A stretch of DNA of 64,000 nucleotides from Opisthorchis felineus (lineage: Eukaryota; Platyhelminthes; Trematoda; Opisthorchiida; Opisthorchiidae): positions 14,032 to 78,031 of the forward strand of contig SJOL01010677.1 of assembly GCA_004794785.1 (NCBI GenBank), in the 5' to 3' direction. This document shows positions 24,401 through 39,400 of the stretch, in pieces. Each line of letters starts with the position of its first letter. The first letter of the stretch is position 1. The position numbers and the translations under genes were made by a program. The notes under the pieces were generated by a model. That model had not been told where the DNA came from. It did no database searches and saw nothing but the letters and a program-made list of their open reading frames with translations.

Positions 24401-27400
24401 TTCCTCAGGTTTGTCATCACCAGAAACCAAACTCGGAATTACATTCGATCTTGTTGGCTCCGGCTGCTTTCCCTGTTTGAGAATGGTGACGTTCGAGATG
24501 TTGATGTCGATCAGTTGGGCTAAATAGAAAGTTAGATGGAATGCCAATTCATTGGAACAGCTTTGTGCGCACCTGTACACGAGTTGATTGGCTCAAGTCT
24601 ATATACACGCACTTTATCCATTAAGATTACACCTGTGTATCGAATGATAATAAGTGGGCAGAAATATCGAAAATATTAAAGCTACGTTCAACGTAGATAT
24701 GAAAAGTCTTGAGGACAAACCACTTCGTAAACATCAAAGTCAGACGTCGGTGGCTTATGCAGTGCTGCCTCCGAATTATTGTCCTCGAAAACGGTAAACT
24801 TCGAAGAAGAGGATGCAGTGGGTCGATCTCAAAGTCACTTGAAATAAGCGGGTTTAAAAGAAAGAAACTGGCTGAAAAATACGCTCTGAATACACGCCAA
24901 GCCGTATTGAAAACAAGGATCCTAGGTGGATGGGAATTCGACATTTTCCCCGAAGCTAATTATTTGGATTTCAAAAATGCAGCCATTAGACGGAAGGGTC
25001 ATCTGGCCTGTGAGATGACCTACGACGAGTCACACATCTATATGACCAGAGGTGTGATATTTTGTCAAATAGACCACTGCACTCCCACGGCCATGAAAGA
25101 AAAACCGAAGTGAACCAGCCAATTGCGGGTCTGTTTATTGCCGTAGGCTGGGATGCCACCACGATTAGGTTTATACAAACTAACTTCGGAAAATACGGCT
25201 TTTTTCAGGGCGTCAAGTAGCAAACTTATATACCTGTGTTGATCCCTTGGAATCAAAATAATCAAAGTTTGCTTCATCTCAAACTTTTGCTAATAGTCAG
25301 ATTTTCCCACGTTTCCAACACATTGTAGCTCCTGTTTTCTTATTGTATCTAATAGGAACTTTGATCGGGGATTTCTACGACGGACAGTTAAATGCTTGCT
25401 TACGTCCCGCATTACTCGCTACTGGTTCCACGCATGTCTCTTCATCACTGTCTGTTTGTTGTCATTGCGACTGAGTTCTCTTGAAGAAGCGGGTCCGTCT
25501 TTCCTGTAATCGAACGCGCACTGTCAGGAGGGATTTCAGCCGGCTACGCGCCTGGTCACAAGTCACGTGATCAAGGTCACTCGACCTAGCACGTATTCAC
25601 GTGGTCAGATCGTGTCCAAAAATGGGTCCGCTCTGCATGCGATTCCCAGTTGACCCGCGCCTCTTCGTGTCTGACCACCTTTTGTCTGTGATACTTCTGT
25701 ATGTTCGGTAAGTTTACATTCACTCATAACCGTTCACTTGTTTATCCCGCTCGTCGGACGGCCTTCACGGACCTTTTTTATCCTCCGCTCCTTCTGTATG
25801 CCGTTTTAACTGTTCCGTAAGTTCATTTAGTGCACTGACCTATTGCCGCTGATGCCATGCAGAGATCACTACAATCACTGCAATCCCCTACAGCCTTTCG
25901 CATTGAAACAGTTTGCTATTGTTGATTGTATGTTTGTATTTATGCTGTATTTGAGGTGGCATGTTTTGGAACCAGACCAGTGGTTTTTACTACCCCCTCT
26001 GCTGTCTGCCACAATCCTGTTGTCTGTGTCAGTACTGTTGCACCAGCAGTCCAGTGTCACAAGTGCAGATATCCCTATCGATCTCCTTTATAACTTCGTG
26101 TGTACGTGAGGTTGAACAGCAGCAATGGCCAGCTTTATGTAATCCATCGGATTCTACAACCCGGTGTGAGAGAATAGCATCACCGAAATATATATGTCAT
26201 ATATATGTCATATATATCAAAGCACATTATCTGACCAAACTGCAGTTCGTATGATGGGGCAAGCTGCATAGAAATCAGCGAAGAAGTGAAAAGGGAAGAG
26301 CAAGCGATCCTGAAAACCACGACCACTTATTTAGTACCATACACGGTGTCTCGTGCGTTTTCTCTTTGTCTTTTTTTCTGTACGCATTGTCTATTTTGAT
26401 AATAATCAAAGTACGCAACGGTAAACTTGACGCGGTAGTAAGTTGATGACTTCCATACTATTCGCCTCCTGAGTTGATAAATATTCCGTTTTGTTCCCGC
26501 TCAACTGGAAAGTTAGCGCAAAGCTTTCGATTTCACGTCACTGGTTGTCCACCTATGCTGTAACAGAACAATGCGGCAGGTGTATGACACGGGGCTTGTG
26601 CTTCTCAAGACAAATAGCATCTAAGATGAGCTTGATTTCGGTCAAGTACGGGCATTTACGCTCGGGGATGTGTTCACTGGCAGTGATACGACAAAACGAG
26701 GAAACCCTTCTAATTAATATCAGCTAAAAACTTACAAGAAGACGCTAATCCACTTGCCTGCAGTAAAATATATGAGGACTTTCTATCTTATTCACTTATA
26801 TGGAGTAATTTCAACCGTTTTGCCAAAGAATTATCTCAAATTTACGAGATCTCGAATTATTTTACCTGAAATCTAACAGATTGTTAATGTCGTGAGTCAA
26901 GCCAGTAAACAAACTCAAGTTCTTCAAACTACCTAATTTATTTGAAATAGTTAACTGTAGGATTGTAGCTCCAATATGGGACATTGTTATGACCTAATGG
27001 TCCCATTTTTGTGCATACAAATGACATATGTAAGTGGCAGGGAGTTGCTCAAGGTACACCAAAACTCCTAGCTTGACTAGTCAGTAGCTGTAATTAGACA
27101 CTGAAAGGTGAGTGCATTTTACTTACTACTATGTTGCAACTGAATTTACAGTGTTAGATCAAAAGAGGCGCATCAGCCCCTGCAAGCCAGACGAAGAATA
27201 GAAAAAACGCATCACTGACTTAGCTCATTTGCACATCACTCGACTGTTACGGACAGTTGAAATGGAACATTGTGGTTGAAAAATAAGGAAGTGTACTTTA
27301 AGGGAGATGGAAAGCCTTATCCCCATCTAGTAGAATAATTAGGAAATTAAGGGTAAGTTCCTCCTTGCAAGCTACGTATTTGATACCAGAAGGCCCAATC

Positions 27401-30400
27401 ACAAGGACACGACAACCAGCTGAACTCTCATTGGATAATCGAGAAAGCCAGGTTTATAGACAGAATGAACAGTAGTCACCAACAACGAAACGTGCACGAA
27501 TAGCAGTTGACTTTGTTCGGTTTTAGACAACATAGCCTGAATCCCATCAGAGACTGAAAAATTGTGTTGATTGGTGCGAACGCCGAAATTCGAAGCCGAC
27601 CCGAGACCATCAAGTGGCATTGATATCGATGTCTTGACTTAATGGTCTTTTAGAAATGTCTCTAAAAAGCAAGAACTTATAACTCAGCCTCATTCAACCA
27701 CAGCGGTACCTAAGTTTAACGTAGCTGCATTTTTTGCTCCTTAACATCTTCCGTGGAGTGAAGGATGCAGATGCTTTTGAGACTCAGTCAATTTTACAAC
27801 CATCTGTGAACATTTGGCTAAGTGCTCTACGTCGAATTTCAAGGGTCTTCCACCCCAAATCTACCAGCTTTGTTGCATCCAGACAGAGCAGCGATGATCT
27901 TCATTTTTCGAAGACCACCCGTTTATGCCTAACAATACTTCTGAGAATCGACAATCCAGGCGTTGGTGACGAGTCCATAACAGCTCAGTCGGCTGTTTCA
28001 TCGACTTTACTTGGTCTACAGGTGCCGCATATTATTTTGAATACCAAAAACCTGGGTGCCGAACTGGAATCATTCATATCTCCTTGTGCTGAATACTTGG
28101 GTTCAACAAGCATTGTACAAATGAATATTTGTTTGTGAGCTTAGTACATTTTATCTTCACCGCCTGGGTCACGTGAACACTGTTTCGGCGAGAAAAATCT
28201 ATGCTTCATTTGAATTGAGTTTTCAAGGTTGAATAATCCATCCAGGTCATCTTTTCAGACAAACTATTATAGAAAGTTTTTGTTTGGCAGTAACCTCTAG
28301 TGTTGTTTGCAATAAGCTTCTCTAAAAGTACTTTAAATTAAGAAAGCCACACGCCTAGCGAACTTTAAGTCGGAAGGCTTGGGCACGATTTTCACTTCAG
28401 GTCACGTGCTTTTTAGAACAAATAAGGAGCATGAACATAAAGGTCTATAAACTAACTTAGGACGGTACAATAACCGAGTAGTGTGCAATAATAATGTGAG
28501 GCTGTAAGCTTCGATAAAAATAACGTATGTCAGGATAGACGGTAAATGGGATTTTGGGCTTGATTATTCAGTAATTCTAAGAAGAAAGATTTCACCCACC
28601 TTGTTTGATTGCGCTATTCACCAAAGTAAATAAACAACTACCCAGGTTCAATCGGCCGGAAGGATAGGAAAGTGATGTTTCAACGGGTTAGCATTACTGA
28701 GCTCAAACGTGCATCGAATTTGAATAAATGCGGTAAAAATATCTAAATCAATGGCTTAGCCTTCTCAAGGCGCTTGACTCAAAACAAAGAAACTTCCAAG
28801 TTCAACTCTCATAAACTAGAAGTACCAGACATATACGGCAGTCTCTTCAGTTGCAAAAAGCCTTAAACAGTCCCCGAGATAGTTGCATGTACCTCACTCA
28901 GTCCACCGTAGAAACCTTGTCCTCCAATTTCAATACAAAATAAGGTATTCGTCACCCAATTTTACGCAGCTGCAGACGTTTATAGGCTACGTAATTTCAT
29001 CCCATCACTATTTACTGATGGTTTTTAAATTATTCGTACGCAGAGCAATATAGGAAAATTTGCCGACTTTTACCAGTCCAACATTAGTGAAAAGCAAGAA
29101 ACTCTCTCATAGCTGGAGATGAACTTATTTTAACTCTGTCCTAGTGGAAAGCAACCTCAAGATTCTAGCAAAAAATTGTTTTGTTATTTCCAAGCGGGAT
29201 ATTCTTTTCGACGCCTTACAGTACCGCATGAAAATAGCAAGGCAAGTCGAACAAAATATCAAAATGTTTTTAGTCCAAATGGTCGAATGGAAAACAATTT
29301 CTAGACCCTGGAAATGCAAGCCGATCCATCTAGGGGCAGTAGTGGACCGTCATTCACCAAGGTCAGATAAATGGCAAAATCACCTGTTTCGTCGGAGCTA
29401 TGGGCCGTATGTACAGCGAATCTGATTGTGTCGGTTGACGTAAAAGTACCGATTGTAAAATTACTCTGTGCACGTAGGCCTGGCTTTTCGCTGGTAGTTC
29501 ACAGCCACCTCTTCTGTAGAATGCAGTCGGATACATACGCATACATAATTTAGCGTATTTTAAAGGAACCCAGGAGATTTGACACTTCCAGAGTTTAGCC
29601 AACGGTTTATTTTTAAGTAGATTCCACACAGAACCAACCAAATTTCGTCGTACACGGTTGACAGTTATGTCGTTGTTCTACTGCTAATGCGCTGACCATT
29701 CATGGGTAACCCTAAGTGCAGGTTCGCTTTAGTTCATCAGGTCTTTCCTTGTTTGCACCTTTACATCGATGAATCTTCTGCCTTCGAAGAGACAGTCTCA
29801 TGGTGCTCCCACTAAGTGCTGACGCATCAAGAAGAGTACATCAATAAGATCGTCCAAAATTGGTGGCTGATCGGACAACTACCAGATGGTGGTGTCCGTG
29901 ACACACAGAACTAACACTCTGCGCGATGACATGGATTATATAAACTCGGGAGCAACATTCTATGCAGGCGCACTCACTAGCTACTTGCACTACAACACGA
30001 ATTGCTTAAAAGAGCAAAAAAGCGTAGTTAGAAAATAACAGGAATACTCACGCTCACAGAATGTTATAGGTTTGTTTGTGACGGTCATGAGCGTTTGCCT
30101 GTTAGGATCGGCTGGGGCTGTTCTAGAACGAGAAAGCTGGTACTGTTGCACAAACTCTGGTTGCTCTTTGCCTTCCGTAGTCTCGAGCACTGGTTGTAGC
30201 GCACCATTCGTCCCCCCTGTTGACTTGCTACTTTGTTCAGTTATCCAATTTTCCGTATAAAGTTTCCAGTATTCGGGTACCTTTGGTTGCTCTTCGCGGA
30301 CTTCCTTAGTAATTTCTCCCTGCGCATTCTCGACCTGGGTCCGCTTATTCAAATACGGTGCGGATGGTTCTTCTGAATAAGAGCGTCGCATCTGCTGTAT

Positions 30401-33400
30401 TTTTTGAATAGTGTATTCTTTCAGCGGGACGTTATCCGTGTGTGAAATTTTCTCTACGAGTAAATGGTGCACAAAAAGGCTTGATATATTCTAGTTAGAT
30501 CTGATATCCAGAAGGAAATGAGTAATGATGTTATGTTGGTGATTTCTTCCATTTTATCGTAAACCAATGCAGCTTCCTGGTAATAATTAGCGTCAGAAAA
30601 CAATTTCGACTCTCTGTCTCAAAGCGAGCCATCCGCCAGCCTGCAGCAAACAATAAAAAATTTACCCTCTCTGGCTAAGAAGGAAAGCACTTTTCACTGA
30701 GAAATAATGGCCGGCGATTTTGATGGAAGTCTATGGGGCATGGTTGCCGTTATATGTCCAAGATCTGCAGAAATGATCCTAAGCAAATCAACAGTCGGAT
30801 TAGACAGAATGACTATGGCAGTGCATGCAAAAAATTTCTTCCCTTGGACAGGCAGAATTTATAAACCAGTAAAGCTGTCCGCTATTTCTGACAATGAACG
30901 TACCTCCAATCTATGTACTGTGTTGAACTCTCAGTGCATGTTACGATGTTGGTAAACTCAGGGGCACAAAACAACCATAACTGGTTTCAAACTGTGCTAC
31001 AATCAGTAATTTGAAGAAGGAAACATTTGTAAAAAAAAGGCCTGGTCTTGTTAGAAGTCGAATTGTTAGATCGCATTGCGAAGCAAACTGAGTCACATAA
31101 GCTGTAGTTCTTTATTTACCTGAAATTTAGATCAAATTTGAATTGTACCGCAATCTTTTCGGATATATGTGGTCTGCATACCCTGCATGCAGTTTTATTT
31201 ATCCATATGTAGCCGTTCTTGGGCGGCCGTTCCAAAAATCATCCTTATGGTTGAACGCTTCAGTGTTTGTCAGTAGGACAAGCTTGTTAAGGGCAACATT
31301 TCATGCATTTTTTCTGAAAGATTACCGTTTCTAACCATGCTCATCACGAAATTCAGTCAGAGTAGAAGAAAAAACATTCTGAATAATGTTCTGTACTCAG
31401 TTAATCTTGAATAGACCGACGAATTCAAACAGCAAACTGATGAGCACTTCAAAAGCAAATGAGGCAATCCTGAATTCTTTTGATGTGAATGGTAGGATGC
31501 CTCTCGACAATGGTGATTCAGCAAAGTAACTGATCCGGTCATTTGACCCATGAAATGAAGTTTTTGCTACTTTAAGGCACCAGTGAAGCCCTTGAAAATC
31601 ATGAACCTTCAAGAATGTATTGTTCGGTAAGCGTTTACTGAACCATCGCTATCACCCAGATATCGCTTGTAATGCACCTGGTGGTAAAATTCGATTAGCA
31701 CCAGGTCAATCCGCCCTGCGGCTACGACTGCATAAGAGATGATGTAATGTGCATCAACAGCTGATATGTAGCCTCATAAGCTTTCACTGCAACCTTTAGT
31801 GATATTTGATTGGCGACATATGTCTTCTATAATTCATGAGCTGGATTCAGTATATCAAGCGAAATCAGCGGATGGCTCCTTCCTTGGAGCCCACTTCTCA
31901 GAAGATACCACCTATAGTCGATGTGGTCAGAATATCCGGACCCATGGAGAAAGCCATAAAACCTGTCACTTTGAACCAATGCAAGATCCTCCAGAAATTA
32001 TCTTCCTTTGGTTCACGATACCAAATCTATTACATGGGCTTTCTAAGCAGTCAACAGATGAAGAAAAAACTCCCGTTTTCTGACTTTCATTTGAGGTCTG
32101 TCTGATTTTCTTGATCGATTTTCTCACCGGAGATGTTCCATGCGTTTCTCCAAAAGCTATAATTGTAAATTAGAAAGGTGGGATATTTACTCAATGGCGT
32201 TACTCCTAGCCCTTGGAATCCGACATTTCATGAGATATGGTTCGAACTCTTTGTTAACACACAAACATCTACCTTTTGGAATACGGCCTAGAGTAGCCCA
32301 TTTAAAAATGTCGGGTACCATCAAATACGTCGTCGAACGGCCAAAACATGATCTTACTAATTAGTCTTCCTCAGGTAACTGAAACAGACCTCCGTTTGTT
32401 CCATCTGAAGTCTCGTCACTTTTACGTTACGTGACAAAACATCCGTCTGCAACTCCTACTGTCTTCCTGATGTTTGCATCCGTGGTGGGATGCTTCGCCT
32501 CCTATATATAACTTTCATAACTAAAGAGGAATCAAGCGTCGTTAAGCTAGAGCGGAGGATCTGTCTGGCTATGTCAGTGATACGGAACACAATACTTTAC
32601 AAACCTGCTGTTAACCGATCAAAACGGTAGCTTTTGCCTCCAATTTTTTTAGTGTTTGGGCAACAAGAAAAGCAATGAGCTCTACGTTGCGGAGTCCAAG
32701 CCGGCCATACAGGAGATAGTCGCGCAGTTACCTAACAGATGTTCGGTTGTGGAGGGCCAACTGTTTGTCAGAATATCTAATTCATTTGAGAGCCAAAGGC
32801 TGTCATCGGAATGCTTGGCCCACATGTTGCGACGGCCAAGTCTGTGATGAGTTTTGCTCCACGTGGCCCTTGACTCCCTACTATGAACATTTAACCAAAT
32901 CGTCAAGTCAGACCACTTGGCGTTCAAACCCACTAGGCCAAAAGACGAGGCTGCTAAATGAACTGCCCAGTAAAAACATGTCAAAAATAAGATTCAGGTG
33001 AGATTTACAGTTTGCTGACTGCCATAAGCCGGGAAACTTTATCGTTCTCGAGCAGTACACTCAGACCCGATTCCCTTATCACAGAGGCATAACAGAAGCT
33101 TCAACCACATAACTGCAAAAAATTTCGTCACACAGATACATACCATAGATAGCAGTAGGAGCTGGCCAAACCAAGTCTTCAGGCTCATCGACATCCGTTT
33201 TCGTTTGCAAAACCGCTTGTGCTAAAGAACGCAGCTCTTGCAACATCTTTTCTTCTGGTAGTTGATACCTTTGCTTTTCACGCCATGGTAAAAACGTTTC
33301 TGTCTGAAAAGAATCATGAAGTAATCAAACTACAGAACCACAGAAAATTTTTTTGCTGCTGGTAGAAAAGGGGCCCTAGGTGTTGAAGAAGGCGTAGGTC

Positions 33401-36400
33401 TACATGGCCCTTTTCAGATAAACTCAAGCAAACCCCTCAAAAGATAGCCAGCTGAGCTGGTGAATGTTAGCAGCTGCTCTAGTCTAACAGGATTTAGCGG
33501 ATTTGGCGTGTGGTCCCCTCACAAAGAGGTAGCTTGTCTTCTTATACCTGTGGTAACGTTTCGTGAGAGATCCCTGTTAATGTCTACGAAGGAGATGATT
33601 AGCACTCCCCTGAGAGCTAGTCTAGGGTAGAAAATACACCAAACAAAAAGCATACCGATGTTTCATGCTAACGCGTATGGAGATGTGAGATGTCCTTGAG
33701 GCCGCACAGCACAAGTTCCGGGAATATTAGGTGTAGAAAAGGTAACTAAAAAAACGCTTTTCTAATGATGGTAGATACCCTCCATGATTCTCGGCGGACT
33801 AAGATGAGTTTATTCTAATATGACATAACTCAGTCTAGTTACAACAGAATGGTTGGCCCACATTCTTAAAGAGGCGCAAAGATGAATTATGACGAACTGG
33901 CCCGAAAGCAAGTATGCATGTGGCTCTATGTTTCCAAAATATCACTGGACTCCTCACAAGCACACAGCGTAAATGCCTGTTTTAATTCGGTGGAACACCT
34001 AACGGAAGGCTTTGATGAAATACATGCTACGCTCGTTCGTCACAGAAAATGAAAGGATTGACAAACAAGTTTTCGATCATTGATGTTCACTGGGTAAAAC
34101 ACCCAAATAAAGTGATAGTTTCCAAGAACTATGGGCTAACGCAGCTGGTCAGCACAAGAACAACCAACTGGGTCAAGGTCACCAAAGGATTGACTTTCGA
34201 CTGCAGGTAAGGCAGACCTGATATATATGCGTGTGCGTGGGGGGCTTAGGGTTGCATATGATATGACGAGAAATTATTGAAACGTTTTCACCCCTCCTAG
34301 GTTAATTTTTTCTTATTTAAAGTCGCGGCTTCAATATAGTAAAAGTATGTGGTGTTTTGCACTGACTCCTTACATTGTTTATGATTCCCCTGTTTCTAAT
34401 AACTCTGATTCTGTAACGTTAGTTCAAGGGGAACAGAAATCTGCCCTCAATGGATAAAAATAAAGGTGCGTTCAGTAACCAAAGTACCCCGGAAACACGG
34501 TATACTTCTGCGTTTCGTCGGTCCCTCAAAACGTTATATCATCGTGGATGCTATCTGGATAGACCAAAGGTTAAATAGATGAAGAGCTGTAGGTTCACTT
34601 TCTACAGAAAAAACCAATTGAATGTTAAAAGTGAATATGGCTAAGAGTGGCGGTCAGTCGGATGTTTGTGGCCAAGTGGTTCAGCCGGTTTGTGCGGCAG
34701 CCGGGGTATGACTCTTTCTGTGTGTATAACACAGTAATAGAACATAATTCAGGCACTAATGCAGTATAGTGATTGTTTGGGATTGGGTCGGCATTGACCC
34801 TCAGGCGATGCCCACAAATTCTTCTAGGGGGAAGCTTGGTAGGACGACAAATGTATGATGCTCTGAATAGGCGTTCTAACTAGTTTTTACATGAAAGCCG
34901 GCAGCACGACAAAGTTTCTGAAACAAGAGTTGCTTACAGAGGCTGAGGGAAAAAGTGTGCGCAGATCAGCTGTAAACTTGTAAATCTGCACACATAAGTA
35001 TTATTGTGAGCTCCTAAATTGAGTTTTTTTGAATGGTTGAGTGATATATACAACTCAGTTCTTTAATGAACAAAGCTTTGCTTTTTTGTTCTATCGGAAC
35101 TATTGCCATCCACGTGAAGCCGAGTGAGTGGACATTCATCACAAGAGCTCCGTCTAAACGTTACCATACAATAATAAAACTTGTAGTTCGTGCGAATCCT
35201 TTCTGCCTTTCTTTTAAGATACTGAACCAATTTTCGCTTGTCTTTGAGAAGTGTGAAGCTCTTCAAATGAATAGACTGACCGTTTCACGGCAGTTCTCGT
35301 GCATCTTCAAGAGGATGACCCATATTGACTTTTGAGTCTCAGGGAACTCAGGTGTCTATCCGTGTGCACTTGTATGATTACCTTATATTAGGATTAGAGT
35401 GTCCGGTAAGCAGGTCGACCGAAACACAGAACTTCATTTACCGATCCCTTGGAGTTATGTAAGTATCTATTCTGCAAATTACCCATGAACATATCAAATT
35501 AGAGTGGTACAATGATATCAAGTTTCTGTCACTAGGATTGGTTAATAAACATGAATAAGACGTCATGAGTGCACAGTAAGATTATTTCTTCACGGTCACT
35601 AGTTGGCATGCTAACATGTGTTTCATTGTTGTCGATGCGCTGACCAAGGCATCTGAATTCACTGCATGGTGAAAAGGTGGTGAATAGCAAGGCAATGTAG
35701 AGAGATCCATGGCGTCACTAAACCAAGATGATTTCTGGAGACTGCATCTTACGGGCTATTGTGGAGTTGGTCACAGTCTGGTAGCTAACCATTCCATTAG
35801 TCGCGTCACATGTGGGGATTAGTGGCAGTTTAGGTAGGCCGTAAAACCATAAAAGCAAGCACCATTCAGTTCCCCTTAAATCACTAATTTCTTTGCAAAT
35901 AAGTTGTCTAAGTATTTTGTTCTTGAACGGTCGTCCACTGTCATAGAAAACTTCCCTCTTACTTCTGCCTTATTGTTTACACAGTAACGCGATTCCCATG
36001 CTTCATATGGGTTGAGTAGTAGGCCGCGACAAATTGTATCCAGGGTGAATGTTACTGAATATGGACTTTTTATGTGTTTCAATTGTTTCTGAACATGGCT
36101 TACCAATGTTTTTGCTTCTTGGATTTCAATCAGGGGTGTATCATTCGCCGAACTATATGGAAACTTGAGGCGAAGGTTTTCGTTTGAGCTTGCTGAACCA
36201 CATTCGTTAAATAAACCAAGATTTACGATTACTGTTGTTTTCAGATTTGCACGCCTCTATTAATCCAGAACACTCTGTAAACCAATTTTGTTTTGCAGGC
36301 CACCAAGCGTGATATATTCAAACCAGTATTATTATAATGATGTAGGTTCATCAAGTTTTACCAGGGTTTAGATGACAAGCACGTACTTCACTCGTAGATG

Positions 36401-39400
36401 AGTATATCTAAATCTAAGGCGTAGCTTTCATGGCACCGAACTCATATGTTCGTTTTGCACATGAGTTTCATGATGTCCATCCATTCCTTGCAATTATGAA
36501 GAGCAAATTTCTCACACAAGATTAAGAAAGATTTGTAGTTTGTCCACACAACAAGCGGTTTTAGGAGTAACGCATGGTTTACGAATCGGTGTTGCTTTGG
36601 AAGAATGAAAGGTTCGCAAAAAATAGCGGATCCAACTAACGCGAAACTCCGTTGCAAATAACAAATCATTTCAAAGTCTAAAAAAAGAAGACGGTTTTCT
36701 TCGAATGTCAACATCCTGTCAGCCGCGTAGTGAAAACAGTCATTTTGTTACAGAACAAGAATAAATAAAATACTGGACGAAACCACTCTGTATGTAACCC
36801 ATAAGATCCATAATTCTACCGTCAAAGTAAGCTGACGATATACTCAGTTGGTATTGACTAATCAGCATGGCACCATTAGATTCTAGTGGTCTGGGATACT
36901 TTTTCAGAGTAAGATCCTGTGAAAATCACCGAGTGGTTTCGTTCACCATTTTGTTTCTCCTTTTTCAGGATCATTTTCAGAAGGCAGCTGACGAGGTGGA
37001 GACAAAATCTTCGAATTTCTTCAATTTCTTACTAGAAGTGCTGAATGGACCAATTTCACATCTCTTAAACAAGTTCTTTGTTACGGATGGACGGTAGATA
37101 ATCCTGCGAACTTGTCCATTATGAAGGCCAAATATAAAATGACAGAACCGCATAGACCTTACTTCTTTTGGATATCTGAGTACTTGTTCTTTCTCAGACC
37201 CGTTGTTTGACGCATTTGTGTCAGTTCTAGGGGAAGGCAAGCAAAAAATTTCCTTTAGTCCAAGTAATTCATCTTACACTACAATGGGAGTTGACAGCTC
37301 TTCAACTGTTTCACTGTCTGGACGAATTTATCTGAAGGCTGATTTTGTAACTAAGAAAAATAATACCTGCTGCTACTCCATAGGTACGTACGGTACACAG
37401 TAGTGCTAGTGAGTCCAATTCTTGGGAGGGGTGCCCGGAAGAAACTCCCTTCCTTAGCTTGAGCAACTTGGAAGCAACTTAGACCTAAAGCTGTCAGTTC
37501 TTCTAGCCACATACTGATACATTAATTTCATTCCTGGCCTGTACGATCCCATTTGTCAACAATTGTGCTAATTTAATGGTGACGTTTAATGCACCTCAAA
37601 TAATAAGGAAAAAAACGTGCACAAAAGACAGTGGAAACGGTTCAGCACAGCAGACTTGTTATTTGCGTTCTTTAGCAAATAATCTGGCAGAATCTGCTGG
37701 TGAATGCTTGTTCATTACATCAGTGCCTCTAAACACGAACCAGGCTCGTGCAACTGTGCTGCGCTGCTGGATTTCATGTATATTGAGAACACTTTGAGAG
37801 CCAGAAAACCCCTAAGTTGGTTGGATTACACACTGAAGGGGCACATTGGAAGTGACAAGCAAAAGCCAATGCTATTCAACTTATCAGACACAGCTGCAAA
37901 GGCTCCAAATGACCACAACCGTAAAATAGTTGAAGGCGACTATCACACAGAAATTTCCGTACCATCTGGACTGCGTAGCACATGCTAGTTTAAGGTAAGT
38001 ATCGATTTGGTATGGATGTTTCAAGAACCGGTAATGAATATTGCTACTGAACCGATCGCCAGCTATTTACTCCCGGCATTAACTTTTATAAAGAAGGAAC
38101 ATAAATACCTTCTGATAACATCAGTACTACAGTCAACTGCTTCTTAGGATTGATATGTCCGTAATCAGTCATGGCTGCTGGGAGTGTAGCCAAAACTATA
38201 AACCTCCTCAAACACGAGCGCAGATTGAAATCTGATCCAGTTCTGTGGTTATTTTTAATTGGTAATATGCGAAAACTCGCCCACCGATTTGATGCTGGGT
38301 GCCGGTCAAAGGAGTATACGGTGTATAGTAAAACATAACTCCTCGAAAATAAGAAAAGGCCAAACTGCAGAGAATTCGGTAGGAAGATAAATGGTATACA
38401 GAAGGAAAAAAGACGAAATATCGCAATTCACCAAAGGATAATCCATGGCTCTGGGTGAGGATGGGATATCCATATGGTATGATGGTTGTAACGTTTAGAA
38501 TGACAGGTCATGGGGAGTTGGCTGACTTTAACACTGACCAAGAAAACTGGCGGTTGGGAAAGTTTAGCTGACTCGAAAAGGACGGCGGCCATTGACAACA
38601 AGTGAATATTATTTTAATATTCAGCAACTTTAGGAACACGGTAAAGAAGATTCACAATTCAGTCCAATTTCCATCGTGCGCTGCCTTAGGTTGAACACCG
38701 AAAAATAATTTAGCTCGCTCAATGCACCAAATTTGATGACAGTGAGAACCCTTGGAACAAGGATAAAAAATCGTGGCCTAGGATGTATACATACATTAGT
38801 TGGTTTCGCTCCCCCAATGTCAGTATTCTTTCTCCAAACTCAGACTGTAAATTCCACAAAAGCTTCGACAGAAATGTTCACGTGTTCTCAGTGTTTCTTC
38901 CTCCTTTGACCACGTCGGAATACAATACTCATATGCGCTTTAAAGAGCAATCATTCTGTAGTTTTTTGCGCACATATGTACCTTATTTGCGATTTCATAC
39001 CTGGTGTGAATATAAAAACTTTTTAAAACAAACCGTGTTTTTACCATCACCAACTAGATTTGTAGTCCATTACTGATGAGGTTGCTTAAGACTCCTTGAC
39101 AGCCCACGACCATTTTCGCTCTTTGTGGGGCTCATCGGGTAGGCGCAGTCTCCGAGTTTCCGTCAACATTATGTTCTACTTAAACCCAAATTGCACGAAC
39201 TTAGCGAAATGCGCTCGAATGCGCGCCAATTTGGTGACGACAGACTCACCTGGAAGCCGGCTGCATCTCTCGCTTATGATGTTCTTACTCAACTGAATGT
39301 GCTGTACCATGTTTCAGTTGGTGCGGTATTTGAGATATCGCAATACAATGCATAGACATAATACAATAATCTTAAGGGTACTGAAAACTCTTCAAAAGCC

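Larger units (their letters stand above)
24520..30051 (-). other. Intron 11 of the NEK-like gene
   Basis: 5.5 kb. Holds the possible solo LTR, the atatatgtcat tandem and two long plus-strand frames (27734-28138 and 29144-29425) without recognisable domains or clear splice signals. Confidence 0.7.

Noticed and set aside
27734..28138. 134-codon plus-strand frame in intron 11
   Set aside because: No domain, no splice signals and no support from neighbouring frames; kept only as a note in the intron entry.
37201..37383. Plus-strand frame after ttctttctcag with donor ccatag|gtacgt
   Set aside because: Its start overlaps exon 9 of the minus-strand gene, and its phase does not join the plus-strand exon ending at 37093.
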